From Actinomycetota bacterium (GTDB lineage: Bacteria; Actinomycetota; Acidimicrobiia; Spongiisociales; UBA5794), in NCBI GenBank assembly GCA_030123765.1, contig JASJXX010000020.1:1-36265 (forward strand): DNA of 36,265 bases, read 5' to 3'. Shown here one piece after another: positions 31,568 to 36,265 of this stretch. Within the stretch, counting starts at the first letter, position 1, and each line of letters begins with the position of its first letter. A program made the translations under genes and the position numbers. The notes under the pieces were generated by a model, which was not told where the DNA came from, ran no database searches, and saw nothing but the letters and a program-made list of their open reading frames with translations.

Positions 31568-32863
31568 TCAGCTGTCGTAGAACTGGGACTCTTCGGTTGA
31601 CCCTTCAAGGGCGAGTGTCGAGGAGAGACCGCCCGAGATGACCTGGGAGACGTAATCGAAGTAGCCGGCGCCGACTTCCCTCTGGTGACGGGTCGCCGTG
31701 TATCCGCTGGCCTCCATCGCAAATTCGGACTCCTGCAACTCGACGTAGGCCTCCATGCCTCGATCGATGTAGCCGGATGCGAGATCGAACATCGCTGCGT
31801 TGAGGGCGTGGAAGCCCGCGAGGGTGATGAACTGGAAGCGGTAACCCATCGCGCCGAGCTCCTTCTGGAACGACGCGATCGCAGCGTCGTCGAGGTGACG
31901 CTTCCAGTTGAACGACGGTGAGCAGTTGTACGCAAGCATCTTGCCCGGGTACTCGGCGTGGATCGCCTCGGCGAAGCGAGCGGCCTCCTCGAGGTCAGGC
32001 GTCGACGTCTCACACCAGACGAGGTCGGCGTACGGCGCGTATGCGAGGCCGCGGCTTATCGCGGATTCCATTCCGTTTCTCACGCCGTAGAAGCCCTCCG
32101 CGGTCCGTTCCTCGGTCACGAACTGACGGTCGCGTTCGTCCACATCGGTTGTGAGGAGGGAAGCTCCGAGCGAGTCGGTCCTTGCGACAATGACTGTCGG
32201 GACACCCATGACGTCCGCGGCGAGGCGCGCGGCCGTCAGGACCCGGATGTGCTGGCTCGTGGGGACGAGCACCTTGCCGCCCATGTGCCCACACTTCTTC
32301 TCCGATGAGAGCTGATCTTCGAGGTGCACCGCAGCAGCACCGGCGCGGATGAAGCTCTTCGTGAGCTCGAAGACGTTGAGTGTTCCACCGAAGCCGGACT
32401 CTGCATCGGCGATGATCGGCACCATCCACTCCTTCGAGCCGTCACCTTCCGACCACTCGATCTCGTCTGCTCGCTGGAGTGCGCTATTGATGCGCTGCAC
32501 GAGGGCGGGTGCCGAGTTCGCCGGATAGAGCGACTGGTCCGGGTAGATCTCTCCTGCGAGGTTCGCATCTGCTGCAACCTGCCAGCCAGAAAGGTAGATC
32601 GCCTGGAGCCCGGCCCTCACCATCTGCACCGCCTGGCCCCCGCTCATCGCGCCGAGCGCGTTGACGTAATCCTGGGAGTTGAGTGTCTCCCAGAGCTTCT
32701 CCGCCATCAGGGAAGCGATCGTGTGATCCTCGAGGAAGGATCCCTGGAGGCGCACGACATCCGAGGCGGTGTAACCACGCTCGACTCCGTTCCACCGTGG
32801 GTTGGTCTCCCACTCACTCTGGATCTTCTCGGCTCGCTGTGCAATGGCGCTCTCGTTCGTCAT
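31568..32863 (-). CDS. aceA: Isocitrate lyase
   Basis: A full-length 431-residue isocitrate lyase. The signature is KKCGHMGGK with the catalytic Cys near 191; other family blocks are [29 protein letters not shown] (given here by its range, about 70-98), [29 protein letters not shown] and [13 protein letters not shown]. The enzyme splits isocitrate to glyoxylate and succinate, bypassing the CO2-losing steps of the TCA cycle during growth on acetate or fatty acids. ATG 32863 follows GGAG; a further upstream start would overlap aceB. Malate synthase precedes it by 28 bases, so the two form an operon. Confidence 0.96.
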   Translation of the reverse strand: MTNESAIAQRAEKIQSEWETNPRWNGVERGYTASDVVRLQGSFLEDHTIASLMAEKLWETLNSQDYVNALGAMSGGQAVQMVRAGLQAIYLSGWQVAADANLAGEIYPDQSLYPANSAPALVQRINSALQRADEIEWSEGDGSKEWMVPIIADAESGFGGTLNVFELTKSFIRAGAAAVHLEDQLSSEKKCGHMGGKVLVPTSQHIRVLTAARLAADVMGVPTVIVARTDSLGASLLTTDVDERDRQFVTEERTAEGFYGVRNGMESAISRGLAYAPYADLVWCETSTPDLEEAARFAEAIHAEYPGKMLAYNCSPSFNWKRHLDDAAIASFQKELGAMGYRFQFITLAGFHALNAAMFDLASGYIDRGMEAYVELQESEFAMEASGYTATRHQREVGAGYFDYVSQVISGGLSSTLALEGSTEESQFYDS

Positions 32864-32891
32864 GTCTGCTCCATTCGTTGGGAGAGGTTCG

Positions 32892-34481
<1,590 letters not shown>

Positions 34482-34513
34482 AAGGTTCCTTTCGTGTATC
34501 GTGTAAGGAAACG

Positions 34514-34596
34514 ACATACTTTGCGTTTTTGCAAACTCATGCGAAGATAAGAACACACATACTTTCGTATAACAAAGATCAAGCAGGTATTTGCAT
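34514..34596. promoter_or_regulatory. RamB-type operator region between aceBA and the regulator
   Basis: The region holds a perfect TTTGCAAA palindrome (34528-34535). A second TTTGC lies 8 bases upstream at 34520-34524, the direct repeat ACATACTTT occurs at 34514-34522 and 34557-34565 (43 bases apart, about four helix turns), and TTTGCA (34590-34595) runs into the regulator's start codon. TATAAC at 34568-34573 could be the regulator's -10 box. From memory, the Corynebacterium RamB site contains TTTGCAAA, so autoregulation and control of aceB are inferred. Confidence 0.6.
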
Positions 34597-36043
34597 GGCG
34601 ATAATTGACCCGCTCGTGTTCGGGCAGAGGGTTCGGCACTACCGCAAAGCAGCAAAGATGACTCTCGACGCCCTCGGAGTGAAGGTCTCCAAGCCGGCAC
34701 CGTTCCTCTCCCTGCTCGAGAACGGGAAGAAGGAACCCAAGCTCGGACTCATCAACGACCTCTCTATCGCGCTTGGTGTGGACGTCTCGGACCTCCTCTC
34801 CGTGACGGCGCCGTCGAGGAGAGCAGAGATGGAGGTCGCGATTGAGCGTGCCCAGCGCGACCAGGCGTACCGTGATCTCGGGTTGCCGTATCTCAAGGCG
34901 TCCGCACGGCTCCCCGACGCGGCGCTTGAGCACATCGTCCGACTCTACGAAGAGCTTCGGGGCCGCGATGCGGCTGCACCATTCACCCGCGACGAGGCCA
35001 GGGCGGCCAACGCGCAGCTTCGGGCTGAGATGACGGAGCGCGGTAACTACTTTGGGGAGATCGAGTCGATCGCCGCGGACGCGGTGCGAACGATCGGCTA
35101 CGAAGGCCAGGGAGCGATGTCGAAGGGAGACCTCAATGCCCTTGCCAAGCACTTCGGGTTCAAGGTGATCCGCACGTCTGATCTGCCGGCGTCCGTGCGC
35201 TCAGTGACCGACATGAGGAATGGGAGGATCTTTGTACACGGCCGGGACAGCTTCGATTCCAAGCTGCTGCGCTCCGTGATCCTCCAGACGCTCGGCCACT
35301 TCGCTCTCGGGCATCCCGATGCCAAGGACTTCGCCGAATTCCTCAGACAGCGAGTCGAAGCGAACTACTTCGCAGGCGCCGTCCTCCTGCCCGAGTCCGC
35401 GGCGGTGCCCTACCTCAGAGAAGCGAAGGCGGAGCGGAATCTCTCCATCGAGGACTTCAAGGACAGGTTCTTCGCGTCGTACGAGATGGCGGGCCACCGG
35501 TTCACCAACCTTGCGACCGAGCACCTGGACCTGCGTACCCACTTCGTCAGGTCCGATGAACAGGGCATCATCTGGAAGGCGTACGCGAACAACGGTGTGC
35601 CCTTCCCCAAGAACTCGGCTGGAGCGATCGAGGGGCAGAGGCTCTGCAGAGAGTGGGGAACCCGTCAAGCGTTCACCTCAGAGGCCAAGTACACGATCCA
35701 CTACCAGTACACCGATACCAGCGCGGGCACGTTCTGGTGTGCGACGTTCGTTGAGACGAAGAGCGAGCCGGCGTCCGCCATCACGGTGGGAGCCCGATTC
35801 GAGGATGCGAAGTGGTTCCGTGGCTGGAACACGGATCGACGTTCGGCCTCCCAATGCCCTGACGGTGACTGCTGTCGCACGGTGTCTGACGCGATGGCTG
35901 AGCGCTGGAACGGGAACTCCTGGCCCTCGGTGCGCCCGAATTCGCACGTTCTCGCGGCGATGCCCGTTGAGACGGTCCCTGGAGTCGACATGGTCGAGAT
36001 ATACGAATTTCTCACGCGGCAGGACGACGCGGCGTTCCAGTAG
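34595..36043 (+). CDS. ramB: RamB/ScfR-family transcriptional regulator (XRE HTH, degenerate IrrE-like domain, DUF2083)
   Basis: A 482-residue regulator. An XRE helix-turn-helix spans about 8-62 ([41 protein letters not shown]). A central IrrE/ImmA-like domain (about 170-300) has [10 protein letters not shown] near 231-240 where metallopeptidases have HExxH; the first His and the Glu are lost, so peptidase activity is not expected. The C-terminal DUF2083-type domain contains CREWG, FWCATF and CPDGDCC (about 421-427). In Corynebacterium, RamB represses aceA/aceB and other acetate genes; relatives such as mycobacterial PrpR sense short-chain acyl-CoA. ATG 34595 has only a weak CAGG upstream. 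Position divergent from aceBA supports the assignment. Confidence 0.88.
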   Translation: MAIIDPLVFGQRVRHYRKAAKMTLDALGVKVSKPAPFLSLLENGKKEPKLGLINDLSIALGVDVSDLLSVTAPSRRAEMEVAIERAQRDQAYRDLGLPYLKASARLPDAALEHIVRLYEELRGRDAAAPFTRDEARAANAQLRAEMTERGNYFGEIESIAADAVRTIGYEGQGAMSKGDLNALAKHFGFKVIRTSDLPASVRSVTDMRNGRIFVHGRDSFDSKLLRSVILQTLGHFALGHPDAKDFAEFLRQRVEANYFAGAVLLPESAAVPYLREAKAERNLSIEDFKDRFFASYEMAGHRFTNLATEHLDLRTHFVRSDEQGIIWKAYANNGVPFPKNSAGAIEGQRLCREWGTRQAFTSEAKYTIHYQYTDTSAGTFWCATFVETKSEPASAITVGARFEDAKWFRGWNTDRRSASQCPDGDCCRTVSDAMAERWNGNSWPSVRPNSHVLAAMPVETVPGVDMVEIYEFLTRQDDAAFQ

Positions 36044-36049
36044 CGACGG

Positions 36050-36055
36050 TACGCT
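36050..36055 (+). promoter_or_regulatory. Predicted -10 box of a leaderless lipoprotein transcript
   Basis: TACGCT is followed by 6 bases and ATG 36062. It lies only 6 bases after the ramB stop. No ribosome-binding site is present. Confidence 0.45.
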
Positions 36056-36061
36056 GCCTCG

Positions 36062-36265
36062 ATGCGGCGACCACCCACCGTGACTCTCCTGGGGATAGGA
36101 GTCGCGCTGGCCATCTCCGGATGCATGCAGAGCGTTAGCGAACCGACCACGACACGTGCACCCGCTCCTCTGACACCGACCACCATCGGCGTCGCCGCTC
36201 CCTCTGCTCCGTCGCTCCCTCCGCCACCCCCGCCGAGCACGACGGTCCCGAGCACGACGGTCCCG
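36062..36265 (+). CDS. Lipoprotein with Pro/Thr-rich linker, truncated by the window edge
   Basis: The first 68 residues of a gene that continues past the window. MRRPPTVTLLGIGVALAISGC is a lipoprotein signal with lipobox AISGC (Cys21). After it comes a disordered linker rich in Pro, Thr, Ser and Ala, with a run of six prolines and two STTVP units. This is the usual design for an actinobacterial cell-envelope lipoprotein whose folded domain lies further on, so the function cannot be told. It probably has its own leaderless transcript rather than being read from the regulator. Confidence 0.7.
   Translation, partial: MRRPPTVTLLGIGVALAISGCMQSVSEPTTTRAPAPLTPTTIGVAAPSAPSLPPPPPPSTTVPSTTVP
36233..36262 (+). 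repeat. 15-bp tandem repeat in the lipoprotein linker
   Basis: CCGAGCACGACGGTC occurs twice in tandem, encoding PSTTV-type units, and a third copy may begin at 36263. In-frame repeats like this can change in number by slippage. Confidence 0.8.

Overview
The window is high-GC, gene-dense DNA from an actinobacterium. I infer this from a mycothiol-conjugate amidase-like protein (Mca), an F420-pathway guanylyltransferase (CofC/FbiD type), a RamB/ScfR-type regulator divergent from the glyoxylate-shunt genes, a two-subunit acyl-CoA dehydrogenase pair, VanW and PASTA-like envelope proteins, many GTG starts and TANNNT -10 boxes. The class cannot be fixed without searching; Acidimicrobiia or a neighbouring lineage is my guess. 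I see no rRNA, tRNA, CRISPR array, insertion sequence or prophage gene. No stretch over 300 bases lacks a gene.

Layout. 1-2904: a thioredoxin-fold protein, then a minus-strand SDR plus ChoD-like GMC oxidoreductase pair. 2986-4203: an orphan MsiK/UgpC-type ABC ATPase. 8767-4200 (minus): a six-gene string of amino-acid-type binding protein, permease, methylmalonyl-CoA-epimerase-like VOC protein, CofC-like protein, PIG-L deacetylase and saccharopine-dehydrogenase-like protein. 8907-10694 (plus): pyruvate kinase and a small Nfu-N-like protein. 14873-10722 (minus): two tandem VanW-domain envelope proteins. 14978-19745 (plus): a stand-alone Fe-S PD-(D/E)XK nuclease, Mca, and a tight unit of two dynamin-like GTPases plus an MscS channel. 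21094-19709 (minus): a lone receiver-domain protein and a diacylglycerol-kinase-like lipid kinase. 21227-22786: 1-pyrroline-5-carboxylate dehydrogenase. 23814-22864 (minus): an SNase/lamin-tail lipoprotein. 23909-31525: an acyl-CoA/steroid-like degradation island (three SDRs, thiolase, quinone oxidoreductase, MaoC hydratase and an acyl-CoA dehydrogenase pair whose second member lacks the catalytic Glu). 34481-31568 (minus): malate synthase and isocitrate lyase, with the RamB-like regulator divergent at 34595. The right edge cuts a Pro/Thr-rich lipoprotein.

How they fit. The right half is fat and acetate metabolism: beta-oxidation-type enzymes make acetyl-CoA (and perhaps propionyl-CoA), and the divergent ramB/aceBA locus would gate its assimilation through the glyoxylate shunt. 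The centre concerns the envelope: VanW proteins, dynamin-like GTPases, a tension-gated channel and a lipid kinase. The most interesting candidates are the GTPase-GTPase-MscS unit, the RamB-type operator region, and a two-mode promoter architecture. In that architecture several genes have TANNNT exactly 6 nt before the start codon and no ribosome-binding site (predicted leaderless mRNAs), while others have the -10 box 36-39 nt before the start together with a Shine-Dalgarno.
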